Shown here: one piece after another, positions 46,854 to 58,340 of the stretch
Layout of the letters: the number at the start of each line of letters is the position of its first letter
How positions within the stretch are numbered: the first letter of the stretch is position 1
DNA from: Turritopsis dohrnii
Lineage: Eukaryota; Cnidaria; Hydrozoa; Anthoathecata; Oceaniidae
Length of the DNA: 64,000 nt
Reading direction: 5' to 3'
Assembly: GCA_027922465.2 (NCBI GenBank)
Contig: BQMF02000302.1
Span: 124,001-188,000, forward strand
Translations under genes and position numbers: made by a program
The notes under the pieces: generated by a model
What the model saw: the letters and a program-made list of their open reading frames with translations, nothing else
Told to the model about the DNA's origin: nothing
Database searches by the model: none

Positions 46854-49800
46854 TTACATGTCTTTGATGAGTTTCCTTTTCTTCACTACAGGAGTGAAAG
46901 TTTTGGCAATAGGCTTCACTTCTAGATGGTGTTGCTCAAGCATAACTTTAAGCCTTGCTGAATGTGGCCTAACAGAAGCATATGTGCTCTTTAATCTGTT
47001 GAATTCTGGATGTATGCTTTCGCCACCTTGCTCTCCATACAACCCAAGCCCATACTTCCACCTTTTCACAAATTGGAGAACATGATCTTCAAGCATATGT
47101 AACTTTGGTGTTACAGATTCGTCAGAAAATGTTTCACGAAAGTATGCCATCAAATCTGTTATTGCTTTTTCTGTAAAAAGAAGAAAATAGTAATTTTAAA
47201 TAGTATTTTTAAAAATAAAGTGTATAAATAAATGCCAATTGCATCCTAATGAACTTGTGTAAACAAAGGTTACCACAACAATGAATAAGCTAATAATAGA
47301 TCCATACCTAATTCACAAATTTTCTCATCACAGAAGGCATCACACGAATTCATCAATGTGTGACATGTAGAATACTTGTGAAAAAGCATTTTAAATTGTT
47401 GAGATATAACAAATGCTTCCTTGTGGATATCATTACCAACAAAGCCAAGGTCATATACCTTTTTTGGTATAGCATTGCAAAGTTGTATGATATTTGTTAA
47501 CTAAAGATATGTTAAAGTAAAGTTATATATATTATATATTTCTGAAAAGAAACTGGGTAATAATAATAATTATATAAAAAGATTTTTTAAAAAAAATAAA
47601 AACAATACTTAGACCATTTTATATACCTTAAGCATTTTATTGACATGATTTCCCACAAATGATTTTCCATGGTATGCCTGTCTTTCCACTCCAAGATCGT
47701 TCAGCACTTTATCCAATAACTGGACAATGGGGCCATCATTGGGATCAAGTTTATTGGCTTTCTCGAGTTCATCTATTTCTTGCAGCTAAATTAAACATGT
47801 GTACTTATTATACTGTATTGTAATTATCTAGTTTTTCATTCCTTTTTAGTGCTCTAGCTATTTGTTGTTGTTTTTATACCTTTTCTTGTAGTTCTTTATG
47901 TAAATGAACTATTCGAGGTTCATAAATTGCTTTTATTCTCTCTTCATTTGCAGGATCTTTCAAGATGTTTACATTGATTGCTTCATGGACCAATCTGATT
48001 TTATTTTGGAAATCAGCCACAACGTATTCCAGATTTCGTATACTGGCTTGAGTGGAAATGTATGAATTGAAATCACAGTACTCCAAGCTTCCATTTTTTA
48101 ATGCTAGAGCTCCTGCAATCTTTACGTCAAGAATATGGCAGCGATCTTCAAGCATGTTGAAGAACTTTAAGTATGTGCCCAATGAAATATGCAAAGCTGG
48201 TAGTGCAACCTGAATTATGAGACTGTATGTTTTACATTTTCATACAAACAATACTTTAAAAAAATTACTGAGTAACTTTACTTGGTCAATAGGCACATTG
48301 AACATTACTTCATCAATTACGTTATTGTGGTGCTTTGCTTTTTTGATGTCTTCACCATCACTTTTAAAAGCTTCATAATTATTTTGCAAAGACAACAGTG
48401 TTCTGTTCAATGACTTTCCTCTGACAGTTAGTGGTTTCTGCATCTCACCATATGTAATATCACAGAATAAACAGCAATGTCTACCTAAATTGTTGAAAGT
48501 TAACAGTTTTTTACATTAATTTATTGTTGATCACAAGATATTTTAGATATTTACTTATATACTGGTAAAATTATAATTTGATGTCATAACAAATATATAC
48601 TACATTACCTATTACCAAAGCAGGCTCAGTATATATATATTCATAAAAAATTCATATAATTACCATTAGCTCCTGTTAAGCCATATATAGAACACAGAAA
48701 CTCATAATCCCCAAAGATAAATACTCGAATACTTCTGTTTCTAAAAACATATATTGAATTTTGCGGTACAATTATTGAATCTTTGTGATTATGTAACTTA
48801 CATGATATATATATATATATTATTTTTACCTCCACTTCATTGTTTGTAGATTATCAATTTGTGATTTAAACTTATTCAAACCTATTTTGAGATTTATTTT
48901 ATAATCTTTAGCTTCAAATAAACTAAACACCACTGTGTTGCCAACGCTGTTTGGGTGGAGTGTATTGCAACAATGGTAGGACATTTTGAATGATTTGCCA
49001 CCATGATCTCCACCGATCTTCACATGAATTTCATTATTCATATTGGTTCTTTCCACAAACTGAGAAAATCTAAAAGCGAACACTCTATTCAGCAGCGTTA
49101 TTTCTCTTATGTTTTGTAAAGATGGAACTGTAACTTACTCTTGTAAGGAGTCACGGTAACAAAAGATATGGTATGGTAGATCCGAGACATAGCTCCAAGG
49201 CGCCTCCTTTATTTCATAATGTCCCTTTTTATCCCTTATATGAAAACGAAAGGGAGCATTTTCAACAATTATGTCATCACCGCTCCATGCTTTTGCAACC
49301 TTTCTTTGTTTAGATTGGGATGCTATGTTAATGTTAAATGACTTCAACCATCTAAAATAATATTTTCTTTATCAGTGAACTGCTGCTATATATATTAACA
49401 TTTTCCTATATTTGTATTAATTAATGCGGGATAAATTTTTGCAATAGTTATTTATGCAAAGACCGAAAAAATTGTATATATGCATCTTGATAAAAGTATC
49501 AAATCAAGAAAATCGTAAATTTTTTCAAAATTTTTGTGCACAGGTAAAGTTTTTTGAATAATCATAATTGTGATAAGGAAAGTGAAATTCAAAGAAGAAA
49601 AAATTTGGACAAATTTTTGCGAATGCTGCAAATTTGAAAAAATTTTGCGAGACTAATTCTTGCGAACACCTGTTTTTGAAACAATTTTGGGAGATAAATT
49701 TTTATGAATGTTTGTTTTTGAAAGATGATTAATTTTTTCGGAATTGGGGCCAAATTCGCAAAAATTAGTATTATTCATATTGCTTGTATATATGGTACAT

Positions 49801-51170
49801 TTTTAATTTTATTAGCACGTACCTTCCCATTTTTGTAAGTTTATCCCATGGAATTCCCAAGTTTACTTTCATTGAAACAAGAGCTTCTGCTGAAATCGAG
49901 GGTGAAGAGGCATCTGCCAGTTGTAGAATTTCATCTTTCTCTTTTTCTTTGAAACTTTTCACTAATTTAGAAGTTTGTGCTATCATTGATGTGGAAGAGC
50001 CACCAGTGGCCATCTCAAGCTGTTGTTTCATGAAGTTATTTCTAATTTGAAGAGTTTTTCTGCAGACTTCGGTTTTACTTTTTATTGCTTTTGGCGTTGA
50101 TGTTAGTACCAAAGGCTATAATTGTAAATCGAAATATTGCCTTTATGAGAACTGATAATATTTATTTTTATGAATAATATATATATACTTACACGAGAAT
50201 CACCAGTCATGAATTCAATACTATTATTAGGTAAAGTTGATTGAGCCATCTTTGTTTTAATAACATGAAGAGCAGCATCTTCAAATTCCTTAGGTATTTG
50301 ACTGTCTTGACTCAAATTAAATACCTCACTCAGAGATGTAGATGATACTGGCGTGTTCAGCAGTGGCCCATTGCAGGTTTTTTCATGCTGGATCTTTTGG
50401 TCAAATTCTTGCATTTTGAAAATAACCCTGCAATGTAATTGGCACTCTAACTGGAGGCATGAAATCATATCTGCAATAGCTTTTGATGGTAAGACAGATT
50501 GGGGAGCAATCAGTTCTTTACAAACTGGACATTGACAATTTTTGATTTCCACCCCTTCCACTTTTATCAGCAAGCAATTAAAACATATTGAGTGGTGACA
50601 ATTTGTAAGAAGGACAGGTTTGTGCATCAAATCCATGCAAACTGGACATATACACAGCTTCAGGTGATTGGTACTTAAAGCAACATGTTTAAGATAACAT
50701 CCATTTGGGATGTTATCAGATGGAATTGATGCACTTAAATTGGAAGACACTTCTTTTGTCCAATACATGTTTTGTGCTGAATACCTCCCAGGGGAAGTTT
50801 TCTGTTTAGGTCGCCCGCCCTTTTTAAATTTTGAGGCAGAATGACACACAACACATTTTAGATGATGTTCACTCCAAGTTATTTCTTGATGCTTAGGTGT
50901 TATTTTCTTTTTAATAATATTTTGTAACTTGGAGTAACATTTCAGGCATATTTTTGAGGGGTGAATGTGTGGTTGATCTCTACTGACATCAAGCAAAAAG
51001 TATGTTTTTAATGACTGTGAGAGTTTATTTACATCGAAGACATTTTATTTCTCTTTGGGCAGCATTTGTTGACATGTTCTACATAGCTTCAGTAAGTTGG
51101 TTGCATGTTCGTCAGCTATATTAAGTATAGAAGTGCAGTGGGGTGCAGATTTTTCTTAATGATTCTATTA
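46854..51170 (-). CDS. RAG1-like protein (RING + RAG1/Transib-type DDE core), ten exons
   Basis: Exons: 50193–51170, 49823–50115, 49139–49351, 48830–49069, 48664–48740, 48282–48484, 47880–48209, 47627–47785, 47308–47500, 46854–47170; all nine introns GT–AG with matching phase, about 1000 residues. Exon 1: LCRTCQQ, HIHPSKICLKCY, W-x2-H…CVVC, GGRPKQ, a RING (CPVCMDL … CHHSICFNCLL … CPVCKEL), then an H/C finger (ECQLHC … HEKTC). Core: GGDHGG (Asp codon 49006–49008), FGDYEFLC (Asp 48707–48709), HCCLFC zinc pair, GEQGGESIH (Glu 47019–47021). This follows RAG1 order, with D/D/E likely equivalent to RAG1 D600/D708/E962. A TAA at 51045–51047 interrupts the frame. A possible first exon starts at 51360 (MESARRNIIK). 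Confidence 0.8.
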
Positions 51171-51538
51171 AAAAACATTACAGGAAATTAAGGAAGCCAT
51201 AGAAAGCTAGCTGAGATAATGTTTTTTGAAAATATGTAACAGTTGTACCTAGAAAAACTTCATGGAATTCGTTTCAGCCGGCAAAAGTTCTCGTCATAAA
51301 CGATCTTCTTATCACCACTTCTTCTTCACTTTTGATGATGTTCCTTCGCGCGCTTTCCATTTTTAACTTTTTATATTTTGTTAATCTTCCTTGGTCATAT
51401 TTGTTTCGATTTAAAATACAAAGAAACAAATTACAGTAGAAAGTGGATGTTGTAGCTCTTATTTCTCACTGTATATAAGTGTGGCCACGAGCTAATTTTT
51501 CCGAAAATTTTGAAAAAATCTTCACATCTTTTCGAGCA

Positions 51539-51584
51539 TGCGCAGACTGAATTTCCCGTATCTCGGCGTAACTGGATGGCCGTG
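51539..51584 (-). repeat. Right TIR of RAG1-like element (23-spacer type)
   Basis: On the minus strand: CACGGCC at 51584–51578, 23 bases at 51577–51555, then AAATTCAGT at 51554–51546, continuing TCTGCGCA. The spacer begins ATCCAG where the left begins ATTCAAG, so the extra 11 bases lie in its middle. It lies about 220 bases upstream of the first candidate ATG (51358–51360), so it could also overlap the promoter. Confidence 0.7.
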
Positions 51585-51882
51585 AGTGGCATTAAAGTTG
51601 TATCAAATAACTGGTTGTATTTTAAATATTTTTGTAACCGCTTTTGTTCAGAGATGTTTGAGAGAAGCCGTTTGGTTTTGTCGAAATCCTCTTGTCACAT
51701 GAAAAATTTATAAGTCATTTGCCGACAACATAATATAAACATAATTTGTTGACATATAGCAGTTTACTTTTGGGTAAATGGTATGAAAAATACTTTCTAG
51801 AAGTCAAGTCAAATAATTCGTCTAAATTACCAATTGCAGAGAGATTGGTTTCAATTAATAATACATTAAACGTTAAAAACAA
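51585..51882. other. Right flank of the RAG1-like element
   Basis: 298 bases between the right TIR and a truncated retroelement; no feature recognised apart from the AGTG match to the left flank. Confidence 0.4.
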
Positions 51883-53385
51883 GTGACGTATGCTGACGAC
51901 CTTACCGGTGCTGGAAAAATCAATTCGTTGAGAACATGGTGGGATGACCTGTTGAATCTTGGTCCAAAAATAGGCTATTTTCCAAATCCATCTAAATCAT
52001 GGTTAATAGTAAAGCCAGAATTCTTGGATGAGACAAACATCTTCAGTGACACATCCATCAAAATTACAACAAAGGGTCACAAACATCTCGGTGCTGCAAT
52101 AGGACAGAAGAATTATGAAATGGAATTCGTAGCTGCTAAGGTGGAGACGTGGGTAAAAGAGCTGAATCTACTGGCAACTATTGCATTGACCCAGCCTCAG
52201 GCCGCTTACGTAGCATTCATAGTCGGCTACCGACAAAAATTCAACCACACCTTTAGAACGATTGGCGATCTTGATAAATTACTCAATCCAATTGAAAACC
52301 AAATTCGCCTACGTTTGATTCCAGCATTATGCGACGGGAGACAATGCAACGGCATAGAACGACAAATAATCGCTCTCCCTATTAAGATGGGTGGACTGGG
52401 CATTTTTAACGTAGTAGAAGAAGCAAAATTTCAGAACAAGACAAGCCATGCCATGACGAGGGAATTGTGCGATCGAATTGTTGAGCAATCTGAAGATGAG
52501 ATTGAACCAGAGGCATCAAAAAAGATTCTGAAAGAAATGAAAGCGAAACGAGCTGGTCAAATAAACGTTTTAAGAAATCAGAACGAAACTGCCCTCAGTG
52601 CAAGCGAAGGCTCTTGAAATCGCCGCTGCTCAAGGTGCTTCAGCGTCGCTTACCACGATTCCATTGAAAGACGAGAATTTCGTTCCCAGCAAACAAGAGT
52701 TTTTTGACGCAATATACATGAGATATGCGTGGGTGATGAAGAAATTGCCAATCAGGTGCGCATGCCTGGCAAATTTTACTATTGATCATATGTTGTCCTG
52801 GCACCTAGGTGGATTCACAATCCAACGACATTACTGCCAAAAGAAGTGTGCCGTGATGTTGCAGTGGAACCAACATTGGTTGATGCTACTATAGAATCGA
52901 GTGATTTGCCATCTTCATCCATCAAAAGAGCTGAAGCTAGAGCTGATGTTAGTGCAAATGGGTTTTGGCAACAGTATCAAAGAGCATTTTTCGACGTGAA
53001 GGTGTGTATCCTTATCGCTCGTAGCTACCGTAACAAATCAATTGTTGCTACGTTATCATCAATGGAAAAACAAAAAAAGCGTTGCTACAACCAGAGGATA
53101 CAAGAAATTGACAAGGGTACGTTTACCCCTTTGATATTTGGTGCAACTGGTGGAATTGGTCGTGAATGCTCCATTTAGCGTAAATTAGCGGAGAAACTTG
53201 CTAAGAATCAAAAATGTCACAAAAATGAGATCGTATCTGGTTTAAGACGCAAGATGTCATTCTTTTTAATCAGATCATTTGTGACCTGCCTGAGAGGTAA
53301 ACGATCAAGTCGCTCCTTTACCCCAGATCAAGCTACCATGAAAGATCAGAAATTGACGGATATCCTGACGAAAATTGAGAAGTGA
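51883..53385 (+). pseudogene. 5'-truncated retroelement: reverse transcriptase end + restriction-like nuclease domain
   Basis: Starts exactly at the RT active-site box (TYADDLTGAG), then LGPKIGYFPNPSKSW, HLGAAIG and ALPIKMGGLGI. A one-base shift at about 52615 leads into a C-terminal part with Cys/His residues (RCACLANFTIDH, LGGF). A second shift near 52850 gives VCRDVAVEP, ARADVSANGFWQ, RAFFDVKV and FGATGGIGREC. A stop at 53176–53178 interrupts before RRKMSFFLIRS and the end at 53383–53385. The D…FDVKV arrangement suggests a PD-(D/E)xK-like nuclease, as in some non-LTR elements; this is inference and the exact clade is open. Confidence 0.65.
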
Positions 53386-53584
53386 CTTTTTGGAGTATAT
53401 TGACTATTATTATGCATGCGTGTTCATGTATCGACTCATCATTTATTCTGTAAAATAATATTATATATATTGAATTAAAAAAAATTAAAAGATAACACAT
53501 CAAAATATTTAGCGTGGTAAATGTAAAAAAAAAAAAAATCTTGCAAAGTCAATCACACGAATCACACAGTACCTTTGATATAGA

Positions 53585-56302
53585 CCCAGTAACCACAAGA
53601 CGTCTTTGAGACGTCTCAAACTAGAAGGACGTCTCTTGGGACTAGTCAAGACTTCCTTGACAGGTCTTTCAAAAAATGTCTCTTAGAAAACGTCTCAAAG
53701 ACGTCCTGAAGAGGTCTTCCAAAACACGTCTTTCACAAAACGTCTTAAAGACGTTTTTGAAGGGCCTTCTTTAAAACGTCTTTCACAAAACGTCAAAAAG
53801 ACGTCTTTGACGTGCCTTTCCTAAAATGTCTTTCAAATGTCGTCTGAATTAGCATCTTATACGTCTTTTTCCGAAACACTTAGACACAGTATAGGCAAAT
53901 TTGCTATAACAAGAACTGCAGAAAGCGAATAACACATCTTCCAATAGTTTCTACATGTATGACGACGCTCAGGGATTTAAGAACTCGATCTCAATGTTAA
54001 TTCGGGTGGCAAAAGAAAGATAACAGATATTTTTTCGTCACCTTGCTTTATCAAATAACAGTTATGTATAGTCCATTCACTGATAGATGCAAAATTTCTG
54101 CCAGACAGAAGTCATTACAATTTTATTAACAATTATCGAAACACTTAACACCTTGGCATAATCGATTAAGTCTATATTTTTGCAATTGTAAAGCGGGGGT
54201 TCTGTTAATTTTTTAAACATAAAACATGCTTTTGTTTGAATCACTTATGGTAATTAAATCGCGTAAAGTGTCTCAAGAGATATTTTAAAACAAAAGAAAA
54301 TGCATTCTCTGGTGTAAAACAGCAATTTACTTTTTTCTGGGGCATTTGTAGAAACAAAGGAAAACAAAACTACGACATGCAACCCCCTGAAATAATTTCA
54401 TCTTGGTCAGTAAATAGCTGTTGCGTGATCATTTAATTGATACATTAGTTTATTAATGCGTGCGGCACATTATCGCCAGATTTGAAATTTTGCATCTATG
54501 AATGAATAGACTATACAAAAAAGATCTTTTTAACAAAGTGCACACATTTATATCTTAACTAATCGATCATATCGCTCCCCCGGGCCTAATAAGGTAAAGT
54601 CCATCATAATAATGCATTTTCATTTTACGGTGTGTCCCAGAGAATTTTGGTCTGAAATTTTAACAGCTCATAACTTTTCACACATATATCAGATTTCAGC
54701 AATTTTTACACCATTCGATAGGATTTTATTCATAGATTTTAAACATATACATTTTGTTCTCCAAAACCTTTTAGTTTGAAAACAATTAAGGATTTTACCA
54801 TGACAAAATCCAATTATCTTCTTAATGGTTAATTAACACATCTTTCAATAACAGCTATCAAAGGTCATTATCAAAAACAATATCAAAGTCAAATGACTGT
54901 AAAACACAAGAGTCATTAAAAACAATACTTTAAGCTGTCTCAACATGTCCCCCGTTTCTCTTGACACAGCGATTTGCTGTTACTGTCGTAAAGAGTGGCG
55001 AATAAAATTTTGATTTTGTCTAAGATTATTTGCTGCGTCAACAATGTTACTTCTCAGCTCTGATAGACTCTGGATCTCAGTGGAGAAAAGTTTTTGTAGC
55101 AACTAAAGATTGCTCATATGATGTCAAAAGATTTTGTAGAAGCCCCCGTCTCACAATTTTTAACTTTGTGATGAGATTATAATTTTAGTGTGTTCAACAA
55201 CACCACGACATGTTCTTAATAAACAGAAGAAAATCGCACGTGTAAACTTACTTTTATTAACCATTAAGGTGTTAATGACCGTGACAGTTTAAAGAAATCC
55301 TTTTAACTACAAAGGTATTGGACTAATTTATTTAAAATATAGTTTTTAAAATCCTTGAAAGAAATGCCATCGAATGATGTAAAAATCTCTAAAATCCGAT
55401 ATATGTGTGAAAAGTTATATCTTGTTAAAATCTCAGACCGAAATTCTCTGGGACACACTGTAACATGTGAATTTTTTAACTCTTTATCTAACATTTTTGT
55501 GATTGGTCTATTCTGACTTTTTAAAGTCATTCAACTGTACTATTTTATATTTATACATTTACAGCAAATGTAAAACTATCTGATAAAAAGAATAAACTGA
55601 TTTCGATTATGACCTGAAGACGTGGTTTTGAGTGATAACACAACAAGTGATATTTTAAAAGGAGAAAGTTTTTAGGCAGATACGTTATTATAAATTAAGG
55701 CAGATACGTTATTATAAATTTTAAAAGGTTAAAGTTTTGTGTAGATATTTTTTGAAAACATTGTTGCAGAATAAAAGCAATTAATAATTGTCTGCCATTC
55801 TTCTTGCGTTTAACACAAAAACTAAAGCTTCGTATTTACATAAGTTTCCGTCTCATCTCGACTGGAAGCAGCATTGAAGACGTTTTGAAACTAACTTCTA
55901 AGCGTTACAGATTTCGATCAAGTAAACTGATACTAAAAACGTCCTTATGTCATCTTGAAAGACGTCTTAAAGAACGTTTTCAGTCATTTTAAAGTCGGCT
56001 TTTGGGCTCGTGTAGAAGACATCTCGAAGTCGTCTTTGAAACTCGTCTCAAAGCGTTACAGATTTCAACTAAATAAAGACGTATTCAAGACGTCTATTTT
56101 GTATCTTGAAAGACGTCTTAAAGACGACTTAGAGACGTTTTAAAGACGGCTTTTACGCTCGCTTTGAAGACGTTTTAAAGACGTCTTTGAAATTTGTCTC
56201 AAAGTGTTACAGATTTCAACCAAATAGAGACGTATAAAGACGTCCTTTTAGTATCTTTAAAGACGTCTTAAAGACGACTTAGACAGTTTTGTGTTTACTG
56301 GA
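53585..56302. mobile_element. DNA-transposon derivative with long GACGTC-array TIRs
   Basis: The left end CCCAGTAACCACAAGACGTC and right end (minus strand) CCAGTAAACACAAAACTGTC are inverted. Both arms (53600–53880 and about 55880–56290) are arrays of AAAGACGTCTTTAAGACGT-type palindromic units. The interior contains no transposase. A mariner relic (54628–55460) lies in the middle and poly-A/T stretches elsewhere. The two 62-codon frames at 55804–56143 are translations of the array. The arms match 10770–11216. Confidence 0.65.
54628..55460 (-). mobile_element. mariner relic with 130–150-base TIRs
   Basis: Left: CGGTGTGTCCCAGAGAATTT after TA (54626–54627). Right (minus strand): CAGTGTGTCCCAGAGAATTT after TA (55461–55462). 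Similarity runs inward about 140 bases (ATAACTTTTCACACATATATC). On the minus strand, around 54955–55080, frames read SLSELRSNIVDAANNLRQNQ and then HSLRQ and IAVSRETGD, the C-terminal end of a mariner transposase with stops. Confidence 0.65.
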
Positions 56303-56643
56303 GAAGAGTGAAATCCTGTTACATCAAACTTAATGAAACGGCTGCTCTGTTTGTTCTCCATGAAAGAAAAAACAAAAACAGTCAATGACAGAGGATGTGT
56401 GTAGCCATTGGTTAGAACTTAAGGATAAGGATTCTCGAAAAGTGTGCGGAAGTGCGCCGATTACTCTAAGTTCTAGATATTTATAGGAAAACGAGGGGAA
56501 AGGCATATTTAATGAAAACAGTTTTGTCAACGTGAAAAAAATATGTGCAACAAAATCATCTTACCACGACTGCACAATTTTGCCGTCGGAAAAAAATCCT
56601 AATTGAATAGGTTGTAGTATAATTTTATTTTCAATTTCATATT

Positions 56644-56900
56644 TCATATGTCATATTCCTGATCAGTATAAAAATCTATTTTGGTTCCTGCATTGGCTTC
56701 AGGCGTATCTTCTATTATGTCTGTCTTCTTCATTTTCTTTTGAACTACCTCGCTACCACTTTCATCGGAAGTTTCTGTTATTGCCAGTGCTTTTCTCTTT
56801 TCCTGGGGATTCCTTTCTGGAATAAGTGGGCTATTAAAAACGTCCAATCTGTTTACAAAAGGGTCGAGAATCTCTTTAGAGCGTAAAGAATAAACAATGA
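56644..56900 (-). CDS. Probable last exon of an uncharacterised nuclear-type protein
   Basis: Open from about 56900 to a stop at 56644–56646. The sequence is acidic/basic and disordered, with RNPQEKRKAL, a basic cluster QKKMKKTD that could be a nuclear signal, and ends FYTDQEYDI. There is no repeat or transposon similarity. An acceptor-like ACAG lies at about 56849. The rest of the gene would lie to the right on the minus strand, but I could not find it. Could be a chance ORF. Confidence 0.35.
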
Positions 56901-56965
56901 GCGTTAAAATTATTTATCAAAACACTTTACCACTTTAGAAATTGTTTATTTATGACTAAGTCATG

Positions 56966-58340
56966 TAAAATGTAGCAGCGCTAAATGTAGTAAAAATCCA
57001 CGACAAATGTAGTAACTCCGTCTAAACCTACACAAATGTAGTAAACACCTTTAAGTTTGGAATGAGCCATAACTAGGCTAAACACGTGAAGGTTTTTACC
57101 AGCTTTTTAGGGACTACTAGGTGGCCATATAATAAAACCAAAAATAGCGGATGCGCAGTAGAAATATGATAGTATGAGGTAGATGAGCCATAATTAGTCA
57201 AAACACATCAAGATTTTCATCATACATTATTCCAGGTGTTATGAAGTAGCCACATAATAGATTTATAATAAATAATTTCGCCAGTGCGCAGTGAAGACAT
57301 TTGAGTAGAATAAAAACAAGAAAAGTAAAGCTCATGTAAGTATACATATATTTTCAGTACTGGTAAGAAAACATAAGAAGTGTTTGTTTGAAGGTATCCT
57401 GAATTCAATTGACGTCATACATGCAAGGGTTTACCTCCTTCTCACAAACTAGGAGTCGGTTAGAAATGAAATATTCAATTAAAAAGTGACAATATGCTAA
57501 TTGCGTGCTTCACTATAGGTTATAAATCCTTATGTCCCAGTAGAATCAATGAGTTCAGGATACCTTTAACAATAACAGAACAAGTACTTATTCAAAGGTT
57601 TTTATAAAGAGTCCTTATGCAAATACCATTCAATGATTTTCAAAGAAGTAAACAAATATTTGAGTTTTAAAATATCCTCCATTGAAGGATAACGGAGCAT
57701 GTAGAATGATCTTATGCAAAATTGTCTAGTAGTATAAATTTACGGCAAGCTATATTTTAAATTATATACCACCCATGCCCAGCCACCAATAGAGTTATAA
57801 GCGCACTATTGCACTTCACACGCCGACCATTTTTTATTGGTCTTTGCACACTTTTCAATAACGTCTCTAATCGCAAAGTTGCATCACTTACTCTGCCACA
57901 TACACCGATGAATTTATTGACAGAGAAAAACTAATAGATGAAGTTTAGCCTCATTATGACCCACTTTTCTTGTATTGACAGTCTTAGTGCGCATGTGCAA
58001 ATTCCAGGCTTATAATGGAGCCACTGATAGCACTGAAAAAATTACGTAGTGAAGACTTTAATGAGGTTTGCTCAATTTTGACTCACTTAGGTCATATTAC
58101 CGGAGTGTTTCACTGCGCGTGCGCGGTATTTGGTTTTATTACATGGCCACCTGATAGCCCTTGAAAAGTTACCTGGTGAAGACCTTCATGTGTTTGGCCT
58201 AATTATGGCTCATTCCAAACTTAAAGGTGTTTAATACATATGTCGTAGGTTTACTTCATTTGACGGAGTTACTACTTATCATAGATTTTTACTACATTTA
58301 GCGTTACTGCATTTGACGGAGTTACTACATTTGACGGTGT
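56966..58340. mobile_element. Element with >200-base imperfect inverted repeats
   Basis: The left arm (about 56966–57180) and right arm (about 58085–58340) are inverted copies: AAATGTAGTAA…ACTCCGTC, AAACACCTTTAAGTTTGG, AATGAGCCATAA, then GGTGGCCAT and AATAAAACCAAA. The outer part of both arms repeats a short unit (AAATGTAGTAA) several times. The middle (57181–58084) has no ORF worth calling. Superfamily unknown. Confidence 0.6.

Larger units (their letters stand above)
46278..51584 (-). mobile_element. RAG1-like transposon with asymmetric, RSS-like terminal repeats
   Basis: A multi-exon RAG1-like gene is enclosed by inverted repeats. Left end: CACGGCCAT at 46278–46286 and GGAAATTCAGTCTGCGCA at 46295–46312. 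Right end (minus strand): the same CACGGCCAT at 51584–51576 and the same 18 bases at 51556–51539. The inner block is 11 bases further in on the right. AGTG stands directly outside both ends (46274–46277 and 51585–51588). Total length is 5307 bases. RAG/Transib elements begin CAC and duplicate 5 bases; here CAC fits but the match outside is only 4. The TIRs are not seen elsewhere in the window. Confidence 0.75.

Noticed and set aside
55804..56143. Two 62-codon ORFs with similar sequences, suggesting a repeat protein
   Set aside because: They are translations of the GACGTC palindrome array at the right arm of a transposon.
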